A stretch of 55,858 nt of DNA from NCBI GenBank assembly GCA_027449605.1, contig DAIDLH010000131.1:1-55858 (forward strand), written 5' to 3'. The position numbers and the translations under genes are program-made. The DNA is from Candidatus Muproteobacteria bacterium. GTDB taxonomy: Bacteria; Pseudomonadota; Gammaproteobacteria; Acidiferrobacterales; Sulfurifustaceae. Positions 40,139 to 51,946 of the stretch are shown here, piece after piece (the stretch's first letter is position 1; the number at the start of each line of letters is the position of its first letter). Under the pieces are notes generated by a model. The model had not been told where the DNA came from, did not search any database, and was given only the letters and a program-made list of their open reading frames with translations.

Positions 40139-40795
40139 CAATTCCGTGAGATCACCTTGGACACCAAACTGAAGGGAGACATTGCCGAACAGGCAGCTAT
40201 TCTTCGTGCATTAAATCACGGTTGGGGTGTGTTGACCCCGGTGGGAGACCGGTTGCCGTATGATCTGGTCTTCGATGTCGAAGGAACGCTGGTGAAAGTG
40301 CAGGTCAAGAGCGCGTGGTTCGATAAGCCGTCACGAAACCACGTCGTTGACAATCGGCGCACCAAGACGAACCGGCGCGCCATGGTCAGAGAGGCCTATC
40401 GGGCCGGAGACTTTGACTTTGCGCTGGTTTACCTGCCTGAATCGGATTTGTTTTATGTCTTCCCGGTAAAAGTGTTCATCGGCTACGGCAGCGAGATTCA
40501 CATGGTCGAAGCCGATAAGCGTCAACGGAAACCTGGTTCCGCTGAATACCGTGACGCTTGGGATCTGATTTCACAATGGGCTGCGCATGGGGAAACCCGT
40601 GCGTGATCACTTGCCAAAGTCGGGGAAGCCTGTAGCGTGGTAATCCCGAGCCAAGCCCCGGACGAAAGTCCGAGGAAGGTGTAGAGACTTGATGGCAGGC
40701 ACCCTAACGGCGACTTCGGTCGGCCGAGGGTGAAGGGAAAGTCCAGACCACAAAGCCGGGCGCAAGCCGGGCGCAGCGAAAGCTGTAGTGGTATG
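40139..40795 (+). other. group I (IC3-like) self-splicing intron in the metY anticodon loop
   Basis: 657 nt. The 3' 190 nt form the catalytic core. CCGAGCCAAGC, GAAGGTGTAGAGACT and GGTGAAGG...AGTCCAG match, as I recall it, the Azoarcus tRNA-Ile intron. P3 pairs CTTGCC 40610-40615 with GGCAGG 40694-40699. GNRA and TTCG tetraloop hairpins follow (GGACGAAAGTCC, GGCGACTTCGGTCGGCC, CAGCGAAAGCTG). P2 is GATCAC 40150-40155 with GTGATC 40603-40608, enclosing the endonuclease ORF. The intron ends in G40795, as group I introns do. Its product is a spliced tRNA, without which initiation from this gene would fail. Confidence 0.9.
40157..40606 (+). CDS. intron-encoded PD-(D/E)XK homing endonuclease, I-Ssp6803I type
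   Basis: 149 aa from TTG 40157, the length of I-Ssp6803I (about 150), which lies in the Synechocystis tRNA-fMet intron. The nuclease residues fall at the expected numbers: E11 in GDIAEQAAI, D36 in GDRLPYDLVFD, Q49 and K51 in VKVQVKSAW. It would cut an intronless metY in the anticodon-loop region to spread the intron. The TTG start gives the family N-terminus; an upstream in-frame ATG-like start at 40055 would run through the tRNA exon and is rejected. The stop TGA lies within the P2 3' strand. GC is lower than in the neighbours, consistent with transfer. Confidence 0.88.
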   Translation: MDTKLKGDIAEQAAILRALNHGWGVLTPVGDRLPYDLVFDVEGTLVKVQVKSAWFDKPSRNHVVDNRRTKTNRRAMVREAYRAGDFDFALVYLPESDLFYVFPVKVFIGYGSEIHMVEADKRQRKPGSAEYRDAWDLISQWAAHGETRA

Positions 40796-40860
40796 CATAA
40801 CCCGAAGGTCGCAGGTTCAAATCCTGCCCCCGCTACCAAATTTTCTGCTTGGAATCAGGC

Positions 40861-40888
40861 AAAGGCCCCGTTGGGGCCTTATTTTTTT
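40861..40888 (+). terminator. intrinsic terminator after metY
   Basis: AAAGGCCCCG then TTGGGGCCTT, a GC stem of 7-8 bp, followed by ATTTTTTT. It would end part of the tRNA transcription before rimP. Confidence 0.9.
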
Positions 40889-40985
40889 ACGGCGTGACCG
40901 GCGCCGGCGCGGCGGTACTTCCCGATTCCGTCGGAAGTGCTTATAATCCAGCCCGGTTTCAGCCGTATCAAGAGTAAGTAATAAG

Positions 40986-41013
40986 AAGTGGGCGGCGTGC
41001 CCACTTTTGTTTT
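40986..41013 (+). promoter_or_regulatory. rimP leader hairpin (terminator-like)
   Basis: AAGTGGGC, loop GGCGT, GCCCACTT, then TTGTTTT ends exactly at the rimP ATG. A similar stem with a T-tract directly ahead of rimP occurs in other proteobacteria (from memory, the rimP leader). It may be an attenuator of the nusA operon or block the start. Confidence 0.55.
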
Positions 41014-41514
41014 ATGGGGCCGGAAGATATGCGCGCGGCGCGGGCGGACTTGCGAAAACTGCTGGAGCCCGGCGTCGTGGCGCTGGGCTTCGAGCTCGTG
41101 GACGTGGAACTGGCGGGCAGTTCGCATCACCCCACGTTGCGGGTATATATAGACGGTCCCGCGGGCGTGAACGTCGATGACTGCGCGCGCGTGAGCCGGC
41201 AGCTTTCCGCGCTGCTCGACGTCGAGGACCCGCTGCCGGGGCAGTACACCCTGGAGGTGTCGTCGCCCGGCCTCGACCGGCCGCTGGTGAAGCCGGAGGA
41301 TTTCAGGCGGTTCGTCGGCGAGACGATCAAGGTGAAGATGCACGAGCCGCAACTCGGCCGCAGGAATTTTTCCGGGCGGCTGCTGGAGGTGACGGCGGAT
41401 CACGTGGTGGTGGAAGTGGACAAAGAGCATTTTGATCTGGCGTTCGATGGCATGGAGCGGGCCCGGTTGGTCCCCCGATTCCGGACGGCAGGTGGTGACG
41501 GGAGAGCGAGATGA
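41014..41514 (+). CDS. rimP: ribosome maturation factor RimP
   Basis: 166 aa, needed for 30S subunit assembly. The N-domain LLEPGVVALGFELVDVELAG is followed by the family core NVDDCARVSRQLSALLDVED and YTLEVSSPGLDRPLVKPEDF, then RFVGETIKVKMHEP and a C-terminal SH3-like part ending RARLVPRF. ATG 41014 follows the leader hairpin directly; an internal ATG at 41029 is an alternative with a poor site. The stop overlaps the nusA ATG (41511). Confidence 0.94.
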   Translation: MGPEDMRAARADLRKLLEPGVVALGFELVDVELAGSSHHPTLRVYIDGPAGVNVDDCARVSRQLSALLDVEDPLPGQYTLEVSSPGLDRPLVKPEDFRRFVGETIKVKMHEPQLGRRNFSGRLLEVTADHVVVEVDKEHFDLAFDGMERARLVPRFRTAGGDGRAR

Positions 41515-43013
41515 TAGGTAACGAAGTGTTGATGATTGTCGATGCCGTGTCGCGCGAAAAGGGCGTGGACAAGGAGATCATTTTCCAGGCGCTGGAAGCC
41601 GCGCTCGCGACCGCCACGCGCAAGCGTCACAAGGGCGACATCGACGCGCGCGTCGCGATTCACCGCGACACCGGCTCCTACGACACCTTCCGCCGCTGGG
41701 AAATAATCGCCGACGAAACCGAAGTGGTCGAGTTCCCCGACCGCCAGATCAAGCTGACCGAGGCGCGCGCGCAGAAGCCCGAGATCCAGGTCGGCGAATT
41801 CATCGAAGCGCCGCTCGAGCCGGTCGAGTTCGGCCGCATCGCCGCGCAGGCCGCCAAGCAGGTCATCATGCAGAAGGTGCGCGAGGCGGAGCGCGAACAG
41901 ATCGTCAATCTCTACAAGGACCGCCAGGGCGAGATGGTCACCGGCGTGGTCAAGCGCCTCGAGCGCGGCGACGTGATCGTGGACCTCGGCAACGCCGAAG
42001 CGCTGCTGTCCAAGAACGCCATGATTCCGCGCGAGGGGCTGCGCCCCGGCGACCGCATCCGCGCGCTGCTCGAGGACGTGAAGTCGGTGCCGCGCGGACC
42101 GCAGCTGTTCCTGTCGCGCGTCGCGCCGAAACTGCTGATCGAGCTGTTCAAGCTCGAAGTGCCGGAAGCGGGCGAGGGCTTGATCACCATCCACGCCGCC
42201 GCGCGCGATCCGGGCCTGCGCGCCAAGATCGCGGTCAGCTCCTCGGATTCGCGCATCGATCCCATCGGCGCCTGCGTCGGCATGCGCGGTTCGCGCGTGC
42301 AGAGCGTGTCCAACGAACTCGCCGGCGAACGCGTCGACATCATCAACTGGTCGGACAACCCGGCGCAATACGTGATCAACGCGCTCGCGCCCGCGGAAGT
42401 GCAGTCCATCGTGGTCGACGAAGAATCGCACAGCATGGACGTGATCGTCGACGAGAAGCAGCTGTCGCAGTCGATCGGTCGCAGCGGCCAGAACGTGCGG
42501 CTGGCTTCCGAGCTCACCGGCTGGGAACTGAACATCATGACCGAACAGACGGCCCAGGAAAAAGGCACCCAGGAAGCGGCCAACGCCATCAAGCTGTTCA
42601 TGGAACAGCTGTCGGTGGACGAGAACGTGGCCACGGTGCTGGTGCAGGAAGGATTCACCAACCTGGAAGAGATCGCCTACGTGCCGAAGCAGGAACTGCT
42701 GGCCATCGAGGAATTCGACGAGGAGCTGGTGGACGAGCTGCGCAACCGCGCGCGCGATCTGCTGCTGACCCGCGCCATCGCCCAGGAAGAGAAAATCAGT
42801 CTGGCGGAACCGGCCAAGGATCTGCTCGAGATGCAGGGCATGGACGAGAACACCGCGCACCTGCTGGCGGCCCGCGGCATCAAGACCATGGAAGAACTGG
42901 CGGAGCAGGCGGTCGACGACCTGCTCGAGATCGAAGGCATGACCGATGAACGCGCGCGCGAGTTGATCATGACCGCGCGCGCACCGTGGTTCGAGGACGA
43001 AAAGGCGGGATAA
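41511..43013 (+). CDS. nusA: transcription termination/antitermination protein NusA
   Basis: 500 aa, the long proteobacterial form. The N-terminal polymerase-binding domain ([20 protein letters not shown]) is followed by the S1 domain ([20 protein letters not shown]), KH1 ([35 protein letters not shown]), KH2 ([20 protein letters not shown]) and two C-terminal acidic repeats (from about residue 365: [19 protein letters not shown] and [20 protein letters not shown]). It modulates pausing, termination and rRNA antitermination. It overlaps rimP by 4 nt. Confidence 0.97.
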   Translation: MIGNEVLMIVDAVSREKGVDKEIIFQALEAALATATRKRHKGDIDARVAIHRDTGSYDTFRRWEIIADETEVVEFPDRQIKLTEARAQKPEIQVGEFIEAPLEPVEFGRIAAQAAKQVIMQKVREAEREQIVNLYKDRQGEMVTGVVKRLERGDVIVDLGNAEALLSKNAMIPREGLRPGDRIRALLEDVKSVPRGPQLFLSRVAPKLLIELFKLEVPEAGEGLITIHAAARDPGLRAKIAVSSSDSRIDPIGACVGMRGSRVQSVSNELAGERVDIINWSDNPAQYVINALAPAEVQSIVVDEESHSMDVIVDEKQLSQSIGRSGQNVRLASELTGWELNIMTEQTAQEKGTQEAANAIKLFMEQLSVDENVATVLVQEGFTNLEEIAYVPKQELLAIEEFDEELVDELRNRARDLLLTRAIAQEEKISLAEPAKDLLEMQGMDENTAHLLAARGIKTMEELAEQAVDDLLEIEGMTDERARELIMTARAPWFEDEKAG

Positions 43014-43035
43014 GTTCCCCGTCTCACAGGAGTCT

Positions 43036-45504
<2,469 letters not shown>

Positions 45505-45509
45505 CCCGA

Positions 45510-45592
45510 GCAGCAAGTGGAAAGTAGCAAGTAGCAAGAGATTCGCACAAGCTTCTTTTTCCTTGCTACTTGCAACTTGTTACTTGCTACTG
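45510..45592. repeat. GCAAGT-word inverted repeat directly before rbfA
   Basis: Left arm AGCAAGTGGAAAGTAGCAAG, then TAGCAAG; right arm CTTGCTACTTGCAACTTGTT, then ACTTGCTACTG, ending at the base before the rbfA ATG. Same family as at the carA/carB junction. Confidence 0.9.
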
Positions 45593-45964
45593 ATGGTTAA
45601 AGACTCCAACCGGCCGCGGCGCGTCGCGGAACTCATCAAGCGCGAGCTGGCCATGCTGATTCCGCGCGAGCTCGACGATCCGCACGCGCACGAAATCACC
45701 CTCACCGGCGCGGAAGTGTCGCGCGACCTGTCCTCGGCGCGGATTTATTTTTCGCTGCTGAGCGGAGCGGCCGAGGCGAAGCAGACGGCCAAGTCGCTCA
45801 ACCACGCCGCCGGTTTCCTGCGGCACGCGCTCATGGGCCGGGTGTCGTTGCGCACCGTGCCGGCGCTGCGGTTTTATTTCGACGAGTCCGTGGAGCGCGG
45901 CGCGCGCGTCGACAGCCTGATCGAGCAGGCGATCGCCGAAGACAAAACCCACAAGAAGGTGTAA
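45593..45964 (+). CDS. rbfA: ribosome-binding factor A
   Basis: 123 aa KH-fold protein for late 30S and 16S rRNA 5' end maturation. Signatures: NRPRRVAELIKRELAMLIPR, ITLTGAEVSRDLSSARIYFS, LNHAAGFLRHALMGRVSLRT and VPALRFYFDESVERGARVD. ATG 45593 is the first codon after a repeat and has no ribosome-binding site; the upstream TTG-started frame from 45563 would translate the repeat as MLLATCYLLL. Confidence 0.94.
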   Translation: MVKDSNRPRRVAELIKRELAMLIPRELDDPHAHEITLTGAEVSRDLSSARIYFSLLSGAAEAKQTAKSLNHAAGFLRHALMGRVSLRTVPALRFYFDESVERGARVDSLIEQAIAEDKTHKKV

Positions 45965-45968
45965 GGAC

Positions 45969-46035
45969 GTAGGGTGGGCACCGCCCACCGTCAGACGACT
46001 AGCGAAGCCGTGTTGGTGGGCGATGCCCACCCTAC
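45969..46035. repeat. paired REP palindrome between rbfA and truB
   Basis: Arms GTAGGGTGGGCACCGCCCACC and GGTGGGCGATGCCCACC plus CTAC. Same family as at 234, 2288, 3806, 31904 and 51900. Confidence 0.9.
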
Positions 46036-46064
46036 AAAACACCTTGAATGAGGATATTGATGCT

Positions 46065-46982
46065 GTGAAGCAGCAACGACGCAAGTGCGACGCCGTGAAC
46101 GGAGTGATGCTGCTCGACAAGCCCGTCGGCTTCACCTCGAACCAGGCGCTGCAAACCGTGAAGCGCCTGCTCAACGCCTGCAAGGCCGGCCACAGCGGCA
46201 GCCTCGATCCGATCGCCACCGGACTGCTGCCGCTTTTTTTCGGCGAGGCCACGAAGCTGACGCAGTTCCTGCTCGACGCCGACAAGCGCTACTGGACCGT
46301 GTTCCGGCTCGGCGTGAGCACCACGACCTATGACAGCGAGGGCGAGGTGACCGCGACCCGGCCGGTCACGGCGAGCGCGCGCGACATCGAAAAGACGCTG
46401 ATCGCGTTCCGCGGCGCGATCGAGCAGATACCGCCGATGTATTCGGCGATCAAGCATCAGGGCGAGGCGCTCTACAAGCTGGCGCGCGCCGGCGTCGAGG
46501 TCGAACGCGCACCGCGCAAGGTGACGGTGCATGAAATCAGGATGCTCGGGTTTCAGGACGGCCTGCTGACGCTGGAAATTTCCTGCTCCAAGGGCACCTA
46601 TGTCCGCACTCTGGCGCACGACCTGGGCGAGGCCCTGGGTTGCGGCGCGCATGTGGCGCAACTGCGCCGGCTCGCGACCGGGGATATCCCGATCGATCAG
46701 GCGGTCACGCTGGAACAGCTGGAGGCCCTGGCGACCCCGGCGGAACGCGCGCGGCTGCTGCAACCGGTCGACAGCGTGCTGCGGGCGCTGCCGGACGTGC
46801 ACCTGACGCCGCTGGCGTCGCATTATCTCAAGCAGGGGCAGCCGGTGTCGGCGCGCCACGGCCTCGTGCCCGGCTGGGTGCGGCTGTATGAAGGCGAAAA
46901 CCGTTTTCTCGGCATGGGCCAGGTGATGGACGACGGGCGGGTGGCCCCGCGCCGCCTGCTGGTGCACGGCGAAAATCCCTGA
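46065..46982 (+). CDS. truB: tRNA pseudouridine-55 synthase
   Basis: 305 aa from GTG 46065. It makes pseudouridine 55 in the T-loop of tRNAs. Signatures: NGVMLLDKPVGFTSNQALQT, GHSGSLDPIATGLLPLFFGE with the catalytic Asp, KRYWTVFRLGVSTTTYDSEG, PPMYSAIKHQGEALYKLARA, and SCSKGTYVRTLAHDLGEALG. A C-terminal PUA-like tail follows. GTG has AGGA 10 nt upstream. The ATG at 46023 in the same frame lies inside a REP palindrome and is less likely. Confidence 0.92.
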   Translation: MKQQRRKCDAVNGVMLLDKPVGFTSNQALQTVKRLLNACKAGHSGSLDPIATGLLPLFFGEATKLTQFLLDADKRYWTVFRLGVSTTTYDSEGEVTATRPVTASARDIEKTLIAFRGAIEQIPPMYSAIKHQGEALYKLARAGVEVERAPRKVTVHEIRMLGFQDGLLTLEISCSKGTYVRTLAHDLGEALGCGAHVAQLRRLATGDIPIDQAVTLEQLEALATPAERARLLQPVDSVLRALPDVHLTPLASHYLKQGQPVSARHGLVPGWVRLYEGENRFLGMGQVMDDGRVAPRRLLVHGENP

Positions 46983-47113
46983 AACAGACGTTTTTTAGAC
47001 GGTCCGTCCGGCGCGTTCGGACCGGAACAGGACGGTTGAGGCGGGGTGTCCCCGCAGGTAGAATACGCGCCCTCTTGAGCGTAACTGACAGCAAAAATCC
47101 GAGGTAAATATTG

Positions 47114-47383
47114 ATGACCGTCCCCCGCGAGACCAAGGCCAAGGTCATGCAGGAATACCAGACTCACAAAAGCGACACCGGTTCGCCGGAGGTCCAGGTT
47201 GCCCTGCTGTCCACCCAGATCGACGAATTATCCGCGCACTTCCAGACGCATCCGAAAGACCACCATTCGCGCATCGGTCTTCTGAAGATGGTCAACAAGC
47301 GCCGCCAGCTGCTCGAGTATCTGAAGAATACCGACGGCGACCGCTACCGCGCGCTCATCGAGCGTCTCGGCCTGCGCAAGTAA
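47114..47383 (+). CDS. rpsO: 30S ribosomal protein S15
   Basis: 89 aa, full length. It binds the central domain of 16S rRNA. Signatures: [60 protein letters not shown] and [11 protein letters not shown] 47114 follows GAGGTAAAT at 47101-47109; a TTG codon just before it is ignored. pnp follows after 23 nt, the conserved rpsO-pnp pair. Confidence 0.97.
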   Translation: MTVPRETKAKVMQEYQTHKSDTGSPEVQVALLSTQIDELSAHFQTHPKDHHSRIGLLKMVNKRRQLLEYLKNTDGDRYRALIERLGLRK

Positions 47384-47406
47384 CGAAGCACATCGAGGAA
47401 AAAGTC

Positions 47407-49500
<2,094 letters not shown>

Positions 49501-49521
49501 GCGTTCCACGCTTAAGCAGTT

Positions 49522-49550
49522 AAAAAAGGGAGCTTCGGCTCCCTTTTTTT
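49522..49550 (+). terminator. intrinsic terminator after pnp
   Basis: AAAAAAGGGAGC, loop TTCG, GCTCCC, then TTTTTTT. Confidence 0.95.
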
Positions 49551-49583
49551 ATGCTCGTTGTGCCGGATGCTAAGGCAGTAAAC

Positions 49584-49612
49584 GTAGGGCAATAGCGTCG
49601 CGTATTGCGCCG
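49584..49612. repeat. REP-like palindrome (GCAATA stem) upstream of the RAYT gene
   Basis: GTAGGGCAATAGCGTCGCGT then ATTGCGCCG: GCAATA pairs with TATTGC around GCGTCGCG, and GTAG sits at its foot. Confidence 0.7.
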
Positions 49613-49693
49613 CATGTAACGTTTTTTGAAACAGGCATGGGCCAGTCTTGTGCGTCGCCCAGAGAAGGATTACAAATAACATAGGCAGCAAGC

Positions 49694-49714
49694 GTAGGGC
49701 GCGTATCACGCGCC
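49694..49714 (+). repeat. left REP flanking the RAYT gene
   Basis: GTAGGGCGCGTATCACGCGCC, exactly inverted at 50295-50315. It lies 20 nt upstream of the transposase ATG. A near copy lies inside mltC (319-339). Confidence 0.92.
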
Positions 49715-49733
49715 GATCAAATATAATCCCCGC

Positions 49734-50288
49734 ATGCCGAATTACCGACGTGCCGATACCGATGGCGGGACTTATTTCTTTACTGTCAACACCCTGAACC
49801 GCCAAACCTTCCTGCTGGATGATGATGTCCGGGCGGCGTTGCGCGAAGGCATTGCGTTGGTGAGGCAATCCCATCCTTTTACCGTCAACGCCTGGGTGCT
49901 GCTACCGGATCATCTGCATTGTATCTGGACACTGCCGCCCAATGACCGTGATTTCTCGACGCGTTGGTGGGTCATCAAGCGCACCGTGACGCAACGTTGT
50001 GGCGCCCGTCTGAATCGTCCTGATCTCATGACGGCTCGACGCAGGCAACGCAAACAAAGCACGCTCTGGCAGCATCGCTACTGGGAGCATCTGATCCGGG
50101 ATGAGCACGATTATCGACGTCATGTCGATTATATTCACTGGAATCCGGTCAAACACGGTTATGTCAGGCGCGCGGGAGATTGGTCTTATTCAACGTTCCA
50201 CCGGCATGTGGCGGAAGGCGTTTATCCGCCTGATTGGGGAATTGATGCATCGATAACCGACGATAGTGATTTTGGTGAATTGGAGTAA
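49734..50288 (+). CDS. REP-associated tyrosine transposase (RAYT, Y1_Tnp family)
   Basis: 184 aa. MPNYRRADTDGGTYFFTVNT is the typical RAYT start. The HUH motif is LLPDHLHCIWTLP; further family blocks are FSTRWWVIKRTVTQ, LWQHRYWEHLIRDEHDYRRH with the catalytic Tyr region, and VDYIHWNPVKHGYVRRAGDW, then YSTFHRHVAEGVYPPDWG. These enzymes act on single-stranded REP hairpins headed by GTAG. Here the gene is bracketed by two inverted REPs of that type. It appears intact, with no frameshift or internal stop. Confidence 0.93.
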   Translation: MPNYRRADTDGGTYFFTVNTLNRQTFLLDDDVRAALREGIALVRQSHPFTVNAWVLLPDHLHCIWTLPPNDRDFSTRWWVIKRTVTQRCGARLNRPDLMTARRRQRKQSTLWQHRYWEHLIRDEHDYRRHVDYIHWNPVKHGYVRRAGDWSYSTFHRHVAEGVYPPDWGIDASITDDSDFGELE

Positions 50289-50294
50289 TAATCT

Positions 50295-50315
50295 GGCGCG
50301 TGATACGCGCCCTAC
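50295..50315 (-). repeat. right REP flanking the RAYT gene
   Basis: GGCGCGTGATACGCGCCCTAC, the inverse of the left REP at 49694-49714. Confidence 0.92.
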
Positions 50316-50344
50316 GTTAGCATCAGGACTTCAGGTGTAGCCTA

Positions 50345-50926
50345 GTGTCTTCGAAACCAAAGATAGTTTGGTTTACGATTCTGGCCATAGGTTGTGTTGG
50401 GTTGTTGCCCGTCGTAGCTGCCGGCGAGCGCGCAACGGAGGTACCTGCCATGTCATTGACCCTCACTTCTTCTGCATTCCGTCACAACGCGGATATTCCC
50501 GTGCGCTACACCTGCGATGGCGATGATGCTTCGCCGCCGCTGTCGTGGAGCGGCGTGCCGGCCGGGGCCAAGAGCCTGGTGTTGATCGTGGACGATCCCG
50601 ACGCGCCGGACCCGAAGGCGCCGAAAATGACCTGGGTTCACTGGGTGCTGTATAACATTCCGCCCAACACGACGAGCCTTGCCGAAGACGTGGCCGCGAA
50701 GGATTTGCCCAAGGGAACGCTCGAAGGCGTCAATGACTGGAAGCGCACCGGTTACGGCGGTCCCTGTCCGCCGGTCGGCCGGCATCGTTATTTTCACAAA
50801 ATTTACGCGCTGGATACGGTATTGCCCGATCAGAATCGTCCGACCAAGGCCAGGCTCGAAAAAGCCATGCACGGCCACGTCCTCGCGCAGGCGGAACTCA
50901 TCGGCGGGTACCAGCGTAGCCGCTGA
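50345..50926 (+). CDS. PEBP (Raf kinase inhibitor-like, YbhB/YbcL) family protein
   Basis: 193 aa from GTG 50345, beginning with a Sec-like signal (KIVWFTILAIGCVGLLPVVA). The PEBP fold shows IPVRYTCDGDDASPPLSWSG, LIVDDPDAPDPKAPKMTWVH, WVLYNIPPNTTSL and GYGGPCPPVGRHRYFHKIYA. A second start, ATG 50450, has a strong GGAGGT 7 nt upstream and would give a cytoplasmic form of 158 aa, the usual YbhB length. Which is used is open. Function in bacteria is not settled. Confidence 0.85.
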   Translation: MSSKPKIVWFTILAIGCVGLLPVVAAGERATEVPAMSLTLTSSAFRHNADIPVRYTCDGDDASPPLSWSGVPAGAKSLVLIVDDPDAPDPKAPKMTWVHWVLYNIPPNTTSLAEDVAAKDLPKGTLEGVNDWKRTGYGGPCPPVGRHRYFHKIYALDTVLPDQNRPTKARLEKAMHGHVLAQAELIGGYQRSR

Positions 50927-50987
50927 ACCGCCGGACGGTTCAGGCTTTACACGGCCGCCGCGCCTCCGTTAGCCTAGGCGGCAAGCC

Positions 50988-51884
50988 ATGCCTGAACCGG
51001 ATTCGAATAAAACAACAAGGATGTCCTGGATCGTTTCCCCGCGCCCGTTTCGTCGCTGGCTGTTCAGCGGCCTGTGCCTGCTCGCGCTCAGCGCCTGCGG
51101 CACGGTGCCGAACCGTCCCGCGGAGGACGGCGCGCCGGGCAGCGGCAACGCGCAGACCAACGCGGCAAACGGGAACCAGGACAATGCGCACGACCCGCTC
51201 GAAGGTTTCAACCGCGCCATGTATACCTTCAACGACAAGTTCGACCGCTACCTGCTCAAGCCGGTCGCCAAGGGTTATCGCGCGGTCGCGCCGACGCCGG
51301 TGCGCAAGAGCGTGTCGAATTTCTTCAGCAACCTGCACGATCCCGGAATCATGTTGAACAACCTGTTGCAGGGCAAGCCGGGGCAGGCCGCCTCGGACCT
51401 GGGGCGTTTTCTGGTGAACTCCACCATCGGCATCGCCGGCCTGTTCGACGTCGCGACCAAGATCGGCATGCAGAAGCACAACGAAGATTTCGGTCAGACG
51501 CTGGCAGTGTGGGGCGTGGGCGACGGGCCTTACCTGGTGCTGCCGTTCTTCGGGCCGAGCAACATGCGCGACGGTCCATCGCTGATCGTGGACTGGGAAA
51601 CCTATCCGCCGAATCATATGAAAGATAGCGGCACGCGCGACAAGATGTATGTCGTGGAAGTCATCGACAAGCGCGCGCAGTTGCTCGATGCTTCCGACAT
51701 TCTGGAGCAGGCCGCGGGACAGGATCCTTATATATTCGTGCGCGAAGCCTCGCGCCAGAGCCGCCGTAACCAAATCTATGACGGCAACCCGCCGCAGGCC
51801 ACGCCGCCGCCGGGGCTATTCGAGGACGACACTCCACCACCCAAATCGCCTTCGCAGCCCGCACCGGCTGGCGCGACTCCGTGA
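50988..51884 (+). CDS. mlaA: phospholipid-binding outer membrane lipoprotein MlaA (VacJ)
   Basis: 298 aa. It removes phospholipids from the outer leaflet and hands them to MlaC. The lipoprotein signal has lipobox LSAC near residue 36 (LFSGLCLLALSACG). Core motifs: HDPLEGFNRAMYTFNDKFDR, YLLKPVAKGYRAVAPTPVRK, NLHDPGIMLNNLLQGKPGQA and RFLVNSTIGIAGLFDVATKI. The tail is Pro-rich. ATG 51021 would also keep the signal and may be the true start. The other Mla genes are not in the window. Confidence 0.93.
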   Translation: MPEPDSNKTTRMSWIVSPRPFRRWLFSGLCLLALSACGTVPNRPAEDGAPGSGNAQTNAANGNQDNAHDPLEGFNRAMYTFNDKFDRYLLKPVAKGYRAVAPTPVRKSVSNFFSNLHDPGIMLNNLLQGKPGQAASDLGRFLVNSTIGIAGLFDVATKIGMQKHNEDFGQTLAVWGVGDGPYLVLPFFGPSNMRDGPSLIVDWETYPPNHMKDSGTRDKMYVVEVIDKRAQLLDASDILEQAAGQDPYIFVREASRQSRRNQIYDGNPPQATPPPGLFEDDTPPPKSPSQPAPAGATP

Positions 51885-51899
51885 AAAATAAATCAGTTT

Positions 51900-51924
51900 G
51901 TAGGGTGGGCAATGCCCACCCTAC
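51900..51924. repeat. single REP palindrome after mlaA
   Basis: GTAGGGTGGGC, then AATGCCCACCCTAC: a perfect palindrome of the GTAGGG family, without the second arm. It lies between convergent mlaA and aceB. Confidence 0.9.
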
Positions 51925-51946
51925 ATCCTTCTAGCAACAGCGCGTC

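Larger units (their letters stand above)
40105..40838 (+). tRNA. metY: initiator tRNA-fMet(CAU), split by a group I intron
   Basis: The 5' exon 40105-40138 (TGCGGGGTGGAGCAGTCTGG, then CAGCTCGTCGGGCT) and 3' exon 40796-40838 (CATAACCCGAAGGTCGCAGG through CCCGCTACCA) join to a normal 77-nt initiator tRNA. Diagnostic initiator features are present: bases 1 and 72 do not pair (T against T), three G-C pairs GGG/CCC in the anticodon stem, anticodon CAT, and encoded CCA. Gene order metY-rimP-nusA-infB matches E. coli. Because CA occurs at both junctions, exon borders can be shifted by up to two bases; I chose the border that leaves a terminal G on the intron. Confidence 0.9.

Noticed and set aside
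40055-40156. Longer endonuclease start at 40055
   Set aside because: It would translate the promoter and the 5' tRNA exon; TTG 40157 gives the family length and puts the catalytic residues at their usual numbers.
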